Shown: positions 15,647 to 24,531, counted from the first letter of the stretch. The stretch: 64,000 bases of DNA from Paenibacillus soyae (GCF_024623455.1 NZ_JANIPJ010000023.1:1-64000), one strand, 5' to 3'. The notes: generated by a model from the sequence alone, not told the origin. Made by a program: numbers and translations.

Positions 15647-17173
15647 CTACACCTCGCCAGACTCCCCGTCAGGCTTCGCCTTCACTTTTTCTTTGAAATC
15701 CGTCGGACTGTACCCGGTATATTCCTTGAACACCTTCGAGAAATAATGCTGATCGCTGAACGACAACGCATCCGACAGCTCCTTGACCTTCATCTCCGGC
15801 TTCGACCGTATGAGCCGGCAGGCCTCGTCGATCTTCATCTTCATGTAATGATGGACGAAGGTGCTGTTCGTGTATCGCTTAATGATCCGGCTGATGTAGG
15901 AGGGACTGACATGGAATTTCTTGGCCAGCTCCGTCATCGAGAGCTGCGAATATTTGTGCAACTCCATATGGTTTTCGATTTGCGCGAACAGTTCTTCGGC
16001 GCTCTTGCGGGTTCGGGCGAGCAGCAGGTCGAATTGGGCGTCGGTCCACTCCAGCACCGAGTCGCAAAATAGCTCGTAGCTGTCCAGCTCCAGCAATTCT
16101 CTTGCTTCCGCCTCAAGCTCCGCCAGTTCCGACAGCTCGTTATCGCTTTCGGAGGCGTTCGCGAACGCTTCCGAAACGGCTACCAGCAGCTCCTCCAGCC
16201 GCGCCGCGTGCACATTGTCGCTCCGCCATCTGCGCAGCAGCTCCGCAAGCTTCAGGCGGAATTGTTCTTTGTGCCGCTGTTGAATCATTTCCATGAAGGT
16301 CGGAATGACACGGTCGTCCTCCCGGGACTGCCGGAACCGGTATTGGATGTCCAGCAGCAGCGGCGATGCGAGCCGAAGCTCGTCCGCCATGCCTTGCTCA
16401 AGCTTCTCGTAGTGAGACCTCAGCTCGGCCAGCTCCACGGGCTGCAGGCTGGCGGCCATACAGGCTTGCAAGCCAAGCGACTGCAGCTCCGCGGATATGG
16501 CGCTCATGCATTCGCTGGCGGATGAATACTTATCCCTGAGCCCTTCCTCCGCAAGCAGGAGATAACGCTCGGGCTTATCCAAGGGGAACAGCCAGCAAGG
16601 ATGCGGCGAGCATACTCGCGATAAATCGTGCTGCAAAGCATTCGTTTCCGCTGCCGCAAAGCGCGCGGTGAAAGGCTGCCTGCCTATGAGCAGGACAAGC
16701 TTGGTGTTATGAGCAAAGAAGTCGTCCCCGAGGCGCATATCCGTCAGAAAGCCGGGATCGACGATGCCGCGGAATGCTGCCAGCCGGTCTTCCCGCGTTT
16801 CGTTGAGCTGTCCGATCATCCGTTCCATTACCTCGATAAGGGACTTTCGCTCCACGGGCTTAAGCAGATAGTCGAATACTTGCAAATTAATCGCCTTGCG
16901 CGTGTATTCGAAGTCGCTGTAGCTGCTGACGAGCACGACTTTGAGCTCAGGAGTTATTTCTTTGGATTGCTCGATCAGAGCCAGTCCGTCCATCTTGGGC
17001 ATCCGAATATCCGTAATGAGAATATCAACCGGCTGCTGCCGAAGCAGGGCCAGCGCTTCTTCCCCGTTGGAGGCGGTGGCGGCGACCCGGATCGGCAGCT
17101 CGGAGGATTCGAGCAGCATCTTGATGTTGCGCAGGATCGGCTTGCTGTCCTCCGCGATTAATACGCTATACAT
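15647..17173 (-). CDS. YesN-type response regulator with AraC DNA-binding domain
   Basis: 508 residues. Receiver domain at 1-120 (VLIAEDSKPILRN; phosphoacceptor Asp in DILITDIRMPKMDG; VVLVSSYSD; DYLLKPV), a long variable middle region, and a C-terminal AraC/XylS pair of helix-turn-helix motifs (LAKKFHVSPSYISRIIKRYT, then LSDALSFSDQHYFSKVFKEYTGYSP). It lies 15 bp behind the sensor kinase gene. In this family the regulator activates a neighbouring carbohydrate ABC transporter, here the divergent one at 19.2-22.9 kb. Confidence 0.93.
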   Translation of the reverse strand: MYSVLIAEDSKPILRNIKMLLESSELPIRVAATASNGEEALALLRQQPVDILITDIRMPKMDGLALIEQSKEITPELKVVLVSSYSDFEYTRKAINLQVFDYLLKPVERKSLIEVMERMIGQLNETREDRLAAFRGIVDPGFLTDMRLGDDFFAHNTKLVLLIGRQPFTARFAAAETNALQHDLSRVCSPHPCWLFPLDKPERYLLLAEEGLRDKYSSASECMSAISAELQSLGLQACMAASLQPVELAELRSHYEKLEQGMADELRLASPLLLDIQYRFRQSREDDRVIPTFMEMIQQRHKEQFRLKLAELLRRWRSDNVHAARLEELLVAVSEAFANASESDNELSELAELEAEARELLELDSYELFCDSVLEWTDAQFDLLLARTRKSAEELFAQIENHMELHKYSQLSMTELAKKFHVSPSYISRIIKRYTNSTFVHHYMKMKIDEACRLIRSKPEMKVKELSDALSFSDQHYFSKVFKEYTGYSPTDFKEKVKAKPDGESGEV

Positions 17174-17188
17174 CTGCGATACACCTCG

Positions 17189-18970
17189 CTAATAAAAGTC
17201 TCGCGTCAACGACCCGATGATTTGCACCGTGACGCCCCGTTCTTCGCCGGCATTGTTGTACAGATTGAAGAACAGCCGGTTCTTGTACATGAGCTTCAGG
17301 CGGTTGACCGTATTAACGACGCCCATGTTGCCAAGCCCGGAAGCATGGATGTGGAGCTCATGGTCCCGGTCCTCGGAGCCGGTAATGTTCGCCATAATTT
17401 CCCCAAGCCGTGCTTCGTCAATGCCGTCTCCGTTGTCGCTGATTTCGATTGCCCATATCCCGTTATACAGCTTCACGCGGATCGCGATCCGCCAAGGAGG
17501 ATCGGTATCGACGAAGCCATGCTCGATGCAATTCTCCACGAAAGGCTGAATAACGAGCCGCGGCAGCTGGATGAACTCCGCCGATTCGTCCGCGTCGATC
17601 GTCCACTCCAGATCGTCTTCGTAATTTTGCTGAACAAGCGACAAATAGTTTCTCGTATGCTCTAATTCCTCTGCGAGCGAGACGTGCTGGTAGGGGGAGG
17701 AGACGATGTAACGCAGGCTGTCCGACAGATGCTTGCACATCGCGGAGACGGCTTCGTTCTTCCCTTCCTGAGAGGCGATGCTGATCAGATACAAGGAGTT
17801 GTGTATAAAATGCGGGGCGATCTGCGCCTGCAAGGCGGATCCCCTCGCTTTCACTTCTTCGTGCAGGGCAAGCTTCTCTCTCTCGATGGATTGCTGCAGC
17901 CGAACGAGCAGCTCCTGGAACGAATCGCCCAGCGCGACCAGCTCGTCGTTGTGCGCTTTGCTGTCCACCCGGACGTTCAGATTGCTGTATTGAATGCGGG
18001 AGATTTGACCCCGAAGCTTGCGGATCGGAAGCAGGAAGCTTCTGGACGAGAAATAGATGTATATAAACGAAAAAACCATCAGTGAAGTGATGAGCAGAAT
18101 GGACAAATACTTAACCGAATTGACCGGACCGATTACCGCTTGGCGGGGGGTGAGCAGATAGGTTGTCCAGCCGGTTACGGTCGATTGGTGATAGGCGATG
18201 TAGTCCCCCGAATCGTTTGTATACAACCCATCGGGTTGTTCGCCGGCGCGGAGCTCGGGCATGTCGTTATTCGCTGTGACGGGAGTCGAGCTGACGACTA
18301 CTTGATTCGCTGCATTCACGATATACAGATCGCCTACGGCAATATCCTCCGCGGGCATCCGCAGGTAGGACGGGTCCAGCATAATGGAGAGGTAGCCGAA
18401 GATGTGTCCGTTCTGGTTGCTGATTACCCGAGTGAACGACATGCCGCTTGATGGATGCGGAGCGACGATGTACCCGAGCCCGCCGGTCTGCCCGTCATCC
18501 AGCAGCGCTTTCATTCGGGAATCCAATTGGGCAGGAGAGTCGTCATGGCCGATAAAGGAAGCGATCGATTGGCCCTCCAAATCGAAAATAATCATATCCC
18601 GAATATTCATCGTCGGTCCGATCGCTTCGAACATCATGTCCTTCAAGGCGCGGCTTTGCCGAAGACCCTCGGCGGTGTGCCACGGCTGCGCGTTCGCGAG
18701 TATATTGAAAATTTGCTGGTTGGACAAAATACGGTGCGAAAGCTGAATTTGGCTCTTCATATATTCGTCGAGCTGATTGCTGGCGGTGGAAACCGTCACG
18801 AGCATCTTATTCTCGTTATCGACCTTGAGCGGCTTGATTACGACCCAATTCACATAAGCGAGGAAGCAGCCCAGGACGATGACCAGCAGGATGAGAAAGG
18901 TGAGCAGAAGCTTGGTCTGCAGACTGGCCTGAATAGGGAATCGTATTCCCTTGATGCCCGACGGTGTCAA
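17189..18970 (-). CDS. YesM-type sensor histidine kinase
   Basis: About 593 residues: membrane helix near the N-terminus (LLLTFLILLVIVLGCFLAYV), an extracellular Cache-like sensor (about 35-275), a second helix (YLSILLITSLMVFSFIYIYF), HAMP, His_kinase domain (IAPHFIHNSLYLIS; the family usually reads NPHFLYN) and a HATPase_c domain (VIQPFVENCIEHGF, DNGDGI, GLGNMGVVNTVNRL). The start is uncertain: GGAGGG fits TTG 18970 best, while ATG 18976 abuts it. It senses an extracellular, probably sugar-related, signal and phosphorylates the YesN partner. Confidence 0.9.
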   Translation of the reverse strand: MTPSGIKGIRFPIQASLQTKLLLTFLILLVIVLGCFLAYVNWVVIKPLKVDNENKMLVTVSTASNQLDEYMKSQIQLSHRILSNQQIFNILANAQPWHTAEGLRQSRALKDMMFEAIGPTMNIRDMIIFDLEGQSIASFIGHDDSPAQLDSRMKALLDDGQTGGLGYIVAPHPSSGMSFTRVISNQNGHIFGYLSIMLDPSYLRMPAEDIAVGDLYIVNAANQVVVSSTPVTANNDMPELRAGEQPDGLYTNDSGDYIAYHQSTVTGWTTYLLTPRQAVIGPVNSVKYLSILLITSLMVFSFIYIYFSSRSFLLPIRKLRGQISRIQYSNLNVRVDSKAHNDELVALGDSFQELLVRLQQSIEREKLALHEEVKARGSALQAQIAPHFIHNSLYLISIASQEGKNEAVSAMCKHLSDSLRYIVSSPYQHVSLAEELEHTRNYLSLVQQNYEDDLEWTIDADESAEFIQLPRLVIQPFVENCIEHGFVDTDPPWRIAIRVKLYNGIWAIEISDNGDGIDEARLGEIMANITGSEDRDHELHIHASGLGNMGVVNTVNRLKLMYKNRLFFNLYNNAGEERGVTVQIIGSLTRDFY

Positions 18971-19020
18971 TGTCATCCCTCCGGTAACGGTAATGCTCCT
19001 ACTGTAACACTGTGTCCGCA

Positions 19021-19040
19021 TCTGAACAAGATGGTTCAGA
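19021..19040. promoter_or_regulatory. Inverted repeat between kinase and transporter genes
   Basis: TCTGAAC (19021-19027) and GTTCAGA (19034-19040) are perfect inverted copies around a 6-bp spacer. The repeat is centred about 40 bp upstream of the candidate -35 of the transporter operon, a usual position for an activator site. Confidence 0.5.
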
Positions 19041-19070
19041 ATATTACACAGCAAGGGTAAAGGGCAAACA

Positions 19071-19099
19071 TGTACCCTAGAGGATTCTCATTCTATAAT
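19071..19099 (+). promoter_or_regulatory. Candidate promoter of the sugar transporter operon
   Basis: A perfect TATAAT (19094-19099) lies 17 bp from a very weak -35 (TGTACC, 19071-19076), as expected for a promoter that needs an AraC-type activator. Confidence 0.5.
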
Positions 19100-19154
19100 G
19101 AACCTTGTTAGCGCATTCAACTTAAGTTTCGACATGAATAGAGGGGGAACATCA

Positions 19155-20474
19155 ATGAATAAGAAAACCAAACAATGGACGATGGGCGTCGTAGCGGCGC
19201 TGCTCGCCGTATCGCTTACGGCTTGCGGGTCGAACAACGCGAATGAAGGGAACGGAGCATCCGCAGGCAACGGAGGCGACAAAGGCGAGAAGGTAACGAT
19301 CGAGCTGGCAATCTCCAAGAGCTCGCAGGATTCGGCTTTCGTTGCGCAGTCGCTTCTGGATGAATTCGAAGCCGCGACCAATATTAAGGTAAATCTTCAA
19401 TTGCTCCCGGCCGAGCAGACGACAACGGTTCTGCAGACGAAGCTGGCGGTCGACGAAACGCCGGACATCGTCCAGTACAATCTGGCGAGCGCGACAACGG
19501 ACCTTAACCTGGAGCGCAACTTCGAAATTTTGGATAACGAGCCATGGGTTAGCCGCTTGCTGAACAAGGAAGTGCTGTCCGCTTACGGTCACGTCTACAG
19601 CTTCCATGTGAGCCAAGATACAGGCATGCAAGGCGTCGTTTACAACAAAGACATCTTCAAGGAGCTGGGCCTGGAAATTCCAACGACATACGAGGAGTTC
19701 CTGGCGGTTTGCGAAGCGATCAAAGCAAGCGGCATCACGCCGGTGTTCATGCCGTTCAAGGACGCATGGGCTGCGAACATCTGGCCGGCGGCGGCATTCG
19801 CGGATTATGCGGCTAAGAACGATCCGACCTTGTTCGAAGAGCTGAACGCGAACAAGAAGAAGTGGACCGACGTTCCGGAGTTCGAAACGTTCTTGGCTCA
19901 GCAATACGAGATCTACGAAAAAGGCTACACGAACGCGGACATTCTGAGCGACAGCTACGACATGGCGGCGGGCAAGTTCCTTAACAAAGAAGTGGCCATG
20001 ATGTTCATGGGCGACTGGCTCATTCAAGACATCACCAACCAAGATCCTTCGATGAACATCGGACTGTTCGCGATTCCTTCGTCCGACGACGCTCTGCTCG
20101 GCGCAAGCCCGCTCGGCGGCCAGCTGTTCATTCCGAAGAAAGCGAAGCATATGGCGGAAGCGAAGAAATTCCTGGAATTCATCGCGCAGAAGGAAGTCGC
20201 GCAGAAGATCGTCGACGAGCAAAAATACGTATCGATCTTCAGCGACGTGACCACGCCTGAGCTGCCGGCTTACAAGCAAGAGATCGTGGATAACTACATC
20301 ACGCCGAAGAAAACGACGCTTACGACGGACGCTTACATGCTGGTTGACCGCAGCGAGCTGTACCGCAGCCTCCAAGATCAATTCACGGGCTCCAAGTCGC
20401 CGAAGGAAGTTCTCGCGGCATGGAACGAGAAGTTCGCGGCACTCATGAAAGATAAAGGCGTTGAAGGATTCTAA
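19155..20474 (+). CDS. Carbohydrate ABC transporter substrate-binding lipoprotein
   Basis: 439 residues. Lipoprotein signal peptide with lipobox LTAC, a low-complexity Asn/Gly linker, then the family-1 solute-binding fold (ITLQ-type pattern VTIELAISKSSQDSAF, a central GVVYNKDIFKELGLEIPTTYEEF, and AMMFMGDWLIQDI). It delivers an oligosaccharide to the two permeases behind it. ATG 19155 follows GAGGGGG. No ATP-binding subunit is encoded nearby; such importers often share MsmX-type ATPases encoded elsewhere. Confidence 0.93.
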   Translation: MNKKTKQWTMGVVAALLAVSLTACGSNNANEGNGASAGNGGDKGEKVTIELAISKSSQDSAFVAQSLLDEFEAATNIKVNLQLLPAEQTTTVLQTKLAVDETPDIVQYNLASATTDLNLERNFEILDNEPWVSRLLNKEVLSAYGHVYSFHVSQDTGMQGVVYNKDIFKELGLEIPTTYEEFLAVCEAIKASGITPVFMPFKDAWAANIWPAAAFADYAAKNDPTLFEELNANKKKWTDVPEFETFLAQQYEIYEKGYTNADILSDSYDMAAGKFLNKEVAMMFMGDWLIQDITNQDPSMNIGLFAIPSSDDALLGASPLGGQLFIPKKAKHMAEAKKFLEFIAQKEVAQKIVDEQKYVSIFSDVTTPELPAYKQEIVDNYITPKKTTLTTDAYMLVDRSELYRSLQDQFTGSKSPKEVLAAWNEKFAALMKDKGVEGF

Positions 20475-20485
20475 AAAATAGTTTG

Positions 20486-20517
20486 CGGCCGCCGCTCCTC
20501 CGGGATTCCGGCGGCCG
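20486..20517 (+). terminator. Intercistronic stem-loop after the binding protein gene
   Basis: CGGCCGCCG (20486-20494) and CGGCGGCCG (20509-20517) pair perfectly, followed by TTT. In this position such hairpins usually cause partial termination or message protection, so the binding protein is made in excess of the permeases. Confidence 0.65.
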
Positions 20518-20562
20518 TTTCCGCTAGATACACACCATGAAAGTGGGATAGGATGTGAGAGA

Positions 20563-21435
20563 ATGAAACGAGCCAAAAGCATGTACGGCTATTATCTGGT
20601 CTGGCCCGCGCTGTTCATTTATTCCTTGTTCTTCGTATTGCCGGCTCTTATCGGCCTGTACTATTCGTTCACCGACTGGAGACTAGATAGAGATACCATA
20701 TCGTTCAACGGCTGGGACAACTTCAAGACGATCTTCTCCGACGAGACGCTGCTGCTCGCGATGAAGAACACGTTGATTTTCGCGGTCGTTACGGTACTTG
20801 GCAAAAACATACTGGGCATCGCGCTGGCGGTGGCTTTGAATATGCGGCTCAAAACCCGCAACTTCCTGCGTGCGATCTTCTACGCGCCTTCGATTCTTAG
20901 CGTGCTTGTCATCAGCATCATCTTCACGCCGATGCTTCGCTCCGAAGGCATGGTGAACCGCATGTTCGAGGCCATCGGTCTCGGGTCGCTCAGCCAGGCT
21001 TGGCTGACGGATCCCGCCATCGTTATTTTCACCATCGCGGCCGTATCGATTTGGCAGCACGTAGGCTTTCAGATGGCGATTTATCTCGCCGGGCTTCAGT
21101 CGATTTCCAAGGAATATTACGAGGCGGCTACGATCGACGGCGCCGGAGCTTGGAAGAGCTTCACGAACATTACGCTTCCGCTCTTGCTGCCGGCCATCAA
21201 CATTAATCTGATGCTGACGCTGATCGGCGGACTGAAAGTATTCTCCGAGGTGTACGTCCTGACGGGCGGCGGGCCGGGCAATGCTTCCCAGGTTGTCGGC
21301 ACGATCGTTCTGCGTTCGTTCGGCGAAGGAAGCTGGGGTCTCGGCACGGCGTTCAACACGCTGCTGTTCCTGATCGTGACGCTGATCTCGATCCCGCTAT
21401 TGATCTTCATGAGACGCAAGGAGGTGACGGAATAA
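20563..21435 (+). CDS. Sugar ABC transporter permease (UgpA/MalF type)
   Basis: 290 residues with six membrane helices (YYLVWPALFIYSLFFVLPAL at the start) and the ATPase-contacting EAA loop YYEAATIDGAGAWKSFTNITLP at about 187-208. It forms the transport channel together with the next gene, whose ATG overlaps this stop codon (TAATG). Confidence 0.93.
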   Translation: MKRAKSMYGYYLVWPALFIYSLFFVLPALIGLYYSFTDWRLDRDTISFNGWDNFKTIFSDETLLLAMKNTLIFAVVTVLGKNILGIALAVALNMRLKTRNFLRAIFYAPSILSVLVISIIFTPMLRSEGMVNRMFEAIGLGSLSQAWLTDPAIVIFTIAAVSIWQHVGFQMAIYLAGLQSISKEYYEAATIDGAGAWKSFTNITLPLLLPAININLMLTLIGGLKVFSEVYVLTGGGPGNASQVVGTIVLRSFGEGSWGLGTAFNTLLFLIVTLISIPLLIFMRRKEVTE

Positions 21436-22265
21436 TGAGCTACAAGATGAGACTAGCCTTAAGGAATTACATCGTGGAAATTTTGCTGATCGCGGCTTCC
21501 TTGATCATCATTATTCCGCTGCTGCTCATGATTCTCGGCTCGTTCATGACGAGCGTCGAGGTTTCCCAGTTCAAGATCAAGATCCCCGAGACTTGGCAGT
21601 TCTCCAACTATTCCAGGGTGTTCGAGGAAGGCGGTCTGATGCGGGCGTTCTGGAACGGCGTGCTGATTACCGGCTTGTCGTCCATTCTGAACATCGTGAC
21701 GTCCTCCGGGGCCGCATTCATTCTGGCGCGCCGGGAGAGCAAGCTCTCGAGCTTCCTGTACCTGTTCTTCTTCATGGGCCTGATCGCTCCGATGTCGACG
21801 ATCACGACGATCCGCGTCGTGCAGTGGCTGGGCTTCTACGGAAGCGTGACGAGCGTTATCTTCATCTATGCGGCGCTCAACACCGCGTTCAGCATGTTCC
21901 TGTACAGCGGCTTCATTAAGTCGATTCCGAAGGCGCTCGACGAGGTGGCGTTCCTCGAAGGCGCTTCGCTGTTCTCCGTCTTCATCCGGATCATTACGCC
22001 GCTTATCGTGCCGGTTAACGCGACGGTAGCGATCATGGTATTCATGTCGGTATGGAACGACATCACGATTCCGCTCTACTTCCTGACGGACAGCTCCACT
22101 TGGACGATGCCGCTCTCCGTCTATAATTTCTACGGCAAATACAGCAGGGAATGGAATTTGATCTTCGCCAACCTGATGCTTACTTCGCTGCCCGTTCTCA
22201 TTCTGTATTTATTCGCCCAGAAATATATCGTCAGCGGCTTGACAGCCGGCGCGGTCAAAGGGTAA
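21435..22265 (+). CDS. Sugar ABC transporter permease (UgpE/MalG type)
   Basis: 276 residues, six membrane helices, opening with a short cytoplasmic segment and LLIAASLIIIIPLLLMILGS. The EAA loop reads LDEVAFLEGASLFSVFIRIITP. It pairs with the preceding permease and overlaps it by one base. The Gly-rich C-terminus (LTAGAVKG) is the typical ending of this subunit. Confidence 0.93.
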   Translation: MSYKMRLALRNYIVEILLIAASLIIIIPLLLMILGSFMTSVEVSQFKIKIPETWQFSNYSRVFEEGGLMRAFWNGVLITGLSSILNIVTSSGAAFILARRESKLSSFLYLFFFMGLIAPMSTITTIRVVQWLGFYGSVTSVIFIYAALNTAFSMFLYSGFIKSIPKALDEVAFLEGASLFSVFIRIITPLIVPVNATVAIMVFMSVWNDITIPLYFLTDSSTWTMPLSVYNFYGKYSREWNLIFANLMLTSLPVLILYLFAQKYIVSGLTAGAVKG

Positions 22266-22312
22266 GACAGAGTTAGCACGGTATGTGATTAAATGGCAGG
22301 GGAGAGATGGAC

Positions 22313-22948
22313 GTGAGCCTAACGGTTCTATTTCAAGGGGACTCCATCACCGATGGAGGAAGAGGTCGCAACGAAGATCTCAATCATATTTTGGGGCACA
22401 GCTATCCGTATCTGATCGCCAGCAGGCTGGCGAACGTTCATGCGGAGCAGCGCCCGCGCTTCATTAACCGCGGCGTCAGCGGCGATCGCGTGTCGGATCT
22501 GTACGCGAGATGGAACGAGGACGCGATCAGCTTGAAGCCCGACGTCATCAGCATTCTGATCGGGGTCAACGACGCGTGGCGCATCATGAACCGGCTGCCG
22601 AGTGGGGCGACCGACCGGTTCGAGCGGGCTTACCGCAACCTGCTGCAGGAGACGAAGGAAGTGCTGCCGGACGCGAAGCTCGTCTTGTGCGAGCCCTTCA
22701 TCCTGCAGACGGGCGCAACGGCGGACAACTGGAGCGAATGGTCGAGCAAGCTTGCGGAGTACCGCGAGACGGTGCTCGCCTTAAGCCGAGAGTTCGACAC
22801 GCTGCACGTGCCGCTCCAGGACGCGTTCGACCGCGCGGCGGAGCGAACCGACGCGGCCTACTGGCTGTGGGACGGCGTCCATCCTACCGCCGCCGGCCAC
22901 GCGCTGATCGCGGACGAGTGGCAGTCCGTCGTGAAGCTGTTCGGTTAA
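22313..22948 (+). CDS. SGNH/GDSL hydrolase (carbohydrate esterase-like)
   Basis: 211 residues with the SGNH blocks: GDSIT near residue 9 (nucleophile Ser), a glycine in NRGVSGDRV, GVND (oxyanion Asn) and a C-terminal DGVHPT (catalytic Asp and His). Relatives act as acetylxylan or rhamnogalacturonan acetylesterases. There is no signal peptide, so it probably deacetylates oligosaccharides after import by the transporter encoded just upstream. GTG 22313 has AGGGGAG at 8 bases; ATG 22307 is in frame but sits almost on that site. Confidence 0.88.
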   Translation: MSLTVLFQGDSITDGGRGRNEDLNHILGHSYPYLIASRLANVHAEQRPRFINRGVSGDRVSDLYARWNEDAISLKPDVISILIGVNDAWRIMNRLPSGATDRFERAYRNLLQETKEVLPDAKLVLCEPFILQTGATADNWSEWSSKLAEYRETVLALSREFDTLHVPLQDAFDRAAERTDAAYWLWDGVHPTAAGHALIADEWQSVVKLFG

Positions 22949-22963
22949 TTTATAGGTTGGCGA

Positions 22964-22990
22964 GAAACCTCCGCTCGTTGCGGAGGTTTC
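22964..22990 (+). terminator. Terminator of the transporter operon
   Basis: GAAACCTCCGC (22964-22974) and GCGGAGGTTTC (22980-22990) form a perfect 11-bp stem with a 5-base loop, followed by a T-rich stretch. Confidence 0.8.
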
Positions 22991-23024
22991 TTGCGTTTGT
23001 CTCCTCGCTGAAGCTGCATGCCGC

Positions 23025-23305
23025 GAATAACGATATGGCGCTTCGTTATCGTCCCTAGGGTGCGGTCCGTGAAAGCGAACAACGACACCGCGCGTCGTTA
23101 TCGCGCCTCGGCGGTGTCCGCGGCCACCGCTAACGATATCGCGTGTCGTTGTCGCACCTCGGCGGTGTCCGCGAAAGCGAATAACGATACCGCGCGTCGT
23201 TATCGCGCCTCGGTAGTATCCGGGAAAGCGAATAACGATATGGCGCGTCGTTATCGCACCTCGGCGGGGTCCGGGAAAGCGAATAACGATACCGCGCGTC
23301 GTTAC
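23025..23305. repeat. Array of six 51/52-bp palindromic repeats
   Basis: The core AACGAT/AACGAC begins at 23029, 23081, 23132, 23183, 23234 and 23285, spacings 52, 51, 51, 51 and 51 bp. Each unit is an imperfect palindrome: AATAACGAT, a short GC-rich centre, TCGTTATCGC, then a linker near CTCGGCGGTGTCCG and AAAGCG. A plus-strand frame stays open because 51 is a multiple of three, but it lacks a ribosome site and changes frame at the 52-bp step. The array lies between the operon terminator and the zinc ribbon gene. The rest of the gap (23306-23450) shows nothing clear. Confidence 0.9.
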
Positions 23306-23450
23306 TGCTCAACATAGCGGTCCGCGGACATCCTAAACGACACTGTGTTGGATTGAACTTTAAGCCACCACCGCCAACTTTTTCCCTTAAGCCTGCAACC
23401 AAAGTCTAAATTGTGACGTATTTGTTAAAAAGCATGCAGAGGTGATGAAA

Positions 23451-23654
23451 ATGAGCGAGAAGGGCTGCGTGAAATGCGGGAGCAGGGATGTGGCTACAAA
23501 AGAGGTGGCGATGACCGGAACGGGCTTGTCCAAGATGTTCGACATCCAGAAAAACGAGTTTGTTGTCGTATCTTGCAGAAACTGCGGCTACTCGGAATTT
23601 TATAACCGCCAAGCATCCGCCGGCTCTAATGTTCTCGATTTCTTTTTCGGCTGA
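23451..23654 (+). CDS. Small zinc-ribbon protein (COG3478-like)
   Basis: 67 residues. Two cysteine pairs, CVKCG near the start and CRNCG in the second half, form a zinc ribbon; the intervening segment TGTGLSKMFDIQKNEFVVVS and the following YSEFYN match the COG3478 group of predicted nucleic-acid-binding proteins. ATG 23451 follows AGAGGTG at 6 bases. It stands alone between the repeat array and the coiled-coil operon. The function is unknown. Confidence 0.8.
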   Translation: MSEKGCVKCGSRDVATKEVAMTGTGLSKMFDIQKNEFVVVSCRNCGYSEFYNRQASAGSNVLDFFFG

Positions 23655-23678
23655 TGGAACCGATTTCCGTTTATTGGA

Positions 23679-23708
23679 TTGAAGAATACAGGCATGTCGA
23701 CTTATAAT
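23679..23708 (+). promoter_or_regulatory. Candidate sigma-A promoter of the coiled-coil operon
   Basis: TTGAAG (23679-23684), an 18-bp gap and a perfect TATAAT (23703-23708) stand about 40 bp before the gene at 23753. Confidence 0.55.
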
Positions 23709-23752
23709 CAAGTGAGCATCATAAATTTCATAATATATTGGAGGAGAAGCAA

Positions 23753-24172
23753 ATGTTGGTAGGAAAAGGCGCAGTACGCGATATGGCAAACGAAATTGAT
23801 AAAGTGGTACGTGAAATCGACCAGCTTACGCAGTCCAAGATCGACCGCGTGTCCGATAAGATCGACTCCGAGCTGAACTCTTGCGGCCGCGAACTGACAA
23901 ACGCTTCGAACTCGCTTGGCCAAATCAAGCCGCTGCTCGACCGTTTGGTTGCTCAGATCGGCCAAAACGCCCCGGATCACGTTCAAGTTCTTGTAACGTC
24001 GATCGCTCAAGAGGTGCTGTCGAAAGTGACTTCGGCAAGCGGCAACATCGACGAAGTTCAACGCAACATCAAAGATGTCGACAAATTGACGAACGAAATC
24101 GATACATTGACGGACGAAATCGACAAATTGACGAATAAGATCGACGAAATCACGGATAAATATCAGAAGTAA
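23753..24172 (+). CDS. Coiled-coil protein of unknown function
   Basis: 139 residues, not recognised. Almost entirely helical with heptad character; the C-terminus is a regular repeat of a seven-residue unit (TNEIDTLTDEIDKLTNKIDE). It is acidic, has one cysteine (NSCGREL), and lacks signal peptide and membrane segment. ATG 23753 follows a strong GGAGGAG site. The next gene starts 14 bp after the stop with its own AAGGAGG, so the two form an operon closed by a strong terminator. Probably the two proteins bind each other; a structural, possibly sporulation-related, role is only a guess. Confidence 0.75.
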   Translation: MLVGKGAVRDMANEIDKVVREIDQLTQSKIDRVSDKIDSELNSCGRELTNASNSLGQIKPLLDRLVAQIGQNAPDHVQVLVTSIAQEVLSKVTSASGNIDEVQRNIKDVDKLTNEIDTLTDEIDKLTNKIDEITDKYQK

Positions 24173-24186
24173 GGAGGCACGCGCTG

Positions 24187-24531
24187 ATGAGTGACTACAC
24201 ACCGCCCGTAGGTTCCAACTACATGTCTGGCTGGGGCAACAATCACCAAGCGAAAGAGACGGCACTGAAAATCGACCACATCGCGAACAAAGCGAAGTTT
24301 GGTATCGAGATGCTGAGCACGGGGCTGGTCGGCATCGACGCCCTCGAGAAAGAGCTGATCGAAATCTCGAGCGCGCCCGAGCCTCCGACTCAAGTGCAAA
24401 TCAGATCCATCGCTCATCGCCTGGACGCTCATCAGAAGCAGCTCCAGCAAGCTTTGGAACGAATCAAAGATATGATGACCGACATCGACAGAGAGACGGA
24501 CGTCATCCAGAAGCCGCGTCAAAACTGGTAA
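24187..24531 (+). CDS. Small helical protein, partner of the coiled-coil gene
   Basis: 114 residues, not recognised. A short Gly/Asn/Tyr-rich N-terminus (YTPPVGSNYMSGWGNNH) is followed by two long helices (AKETALKIDHIANKAKFGIE and HRLDAHQKQLQQALERIKDM) separated by a Pro-containing turn (SAPEPPTQ). No membrane segment or signal peptide. It is the second and last gene of the operon starting at 23753. Codon use is like the chromosomal background, so it does not look recently acquired. Confidence 0.72.
   Translation: MSDYTPPVGSNYMSGWGNNHQAKETALKIDHIANKAKFGIEMLSTGLVGIDALEKELIEISSAPEPPTQVQIRSIAHRLDAHQKQLQQALERIKDMMTDIDRETDVIQKPRQNW

Noticed and set aside
19152-20582. 476-codon frame opposite the sugar-binding protein gene
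   Set aside because: Shadow frame; very Arg-rich, no motif, while the plus strand encodes a complete lipoprotein.
23025-23305. CRISPR array
   Set aside because: The whole 51-bp unit is conserved including the would-be spacer, units are palindromic throughout, and no cas gene is near.
23018-23317. 99-residue protein with 17-residue repeats across the palindrome array
   Set aside because: No ribosome site, frame changes at the 52-bp step, and the second array with the same period is not in one frame.
23729-23737. CATAATATA as a mother-cell sigma -10 before the coiled-coil operon
   Set aside because: It is only a few bases from the ribosome site, so transcription would start inside it; the sigma-A promoter at 23679-23708 fits better.
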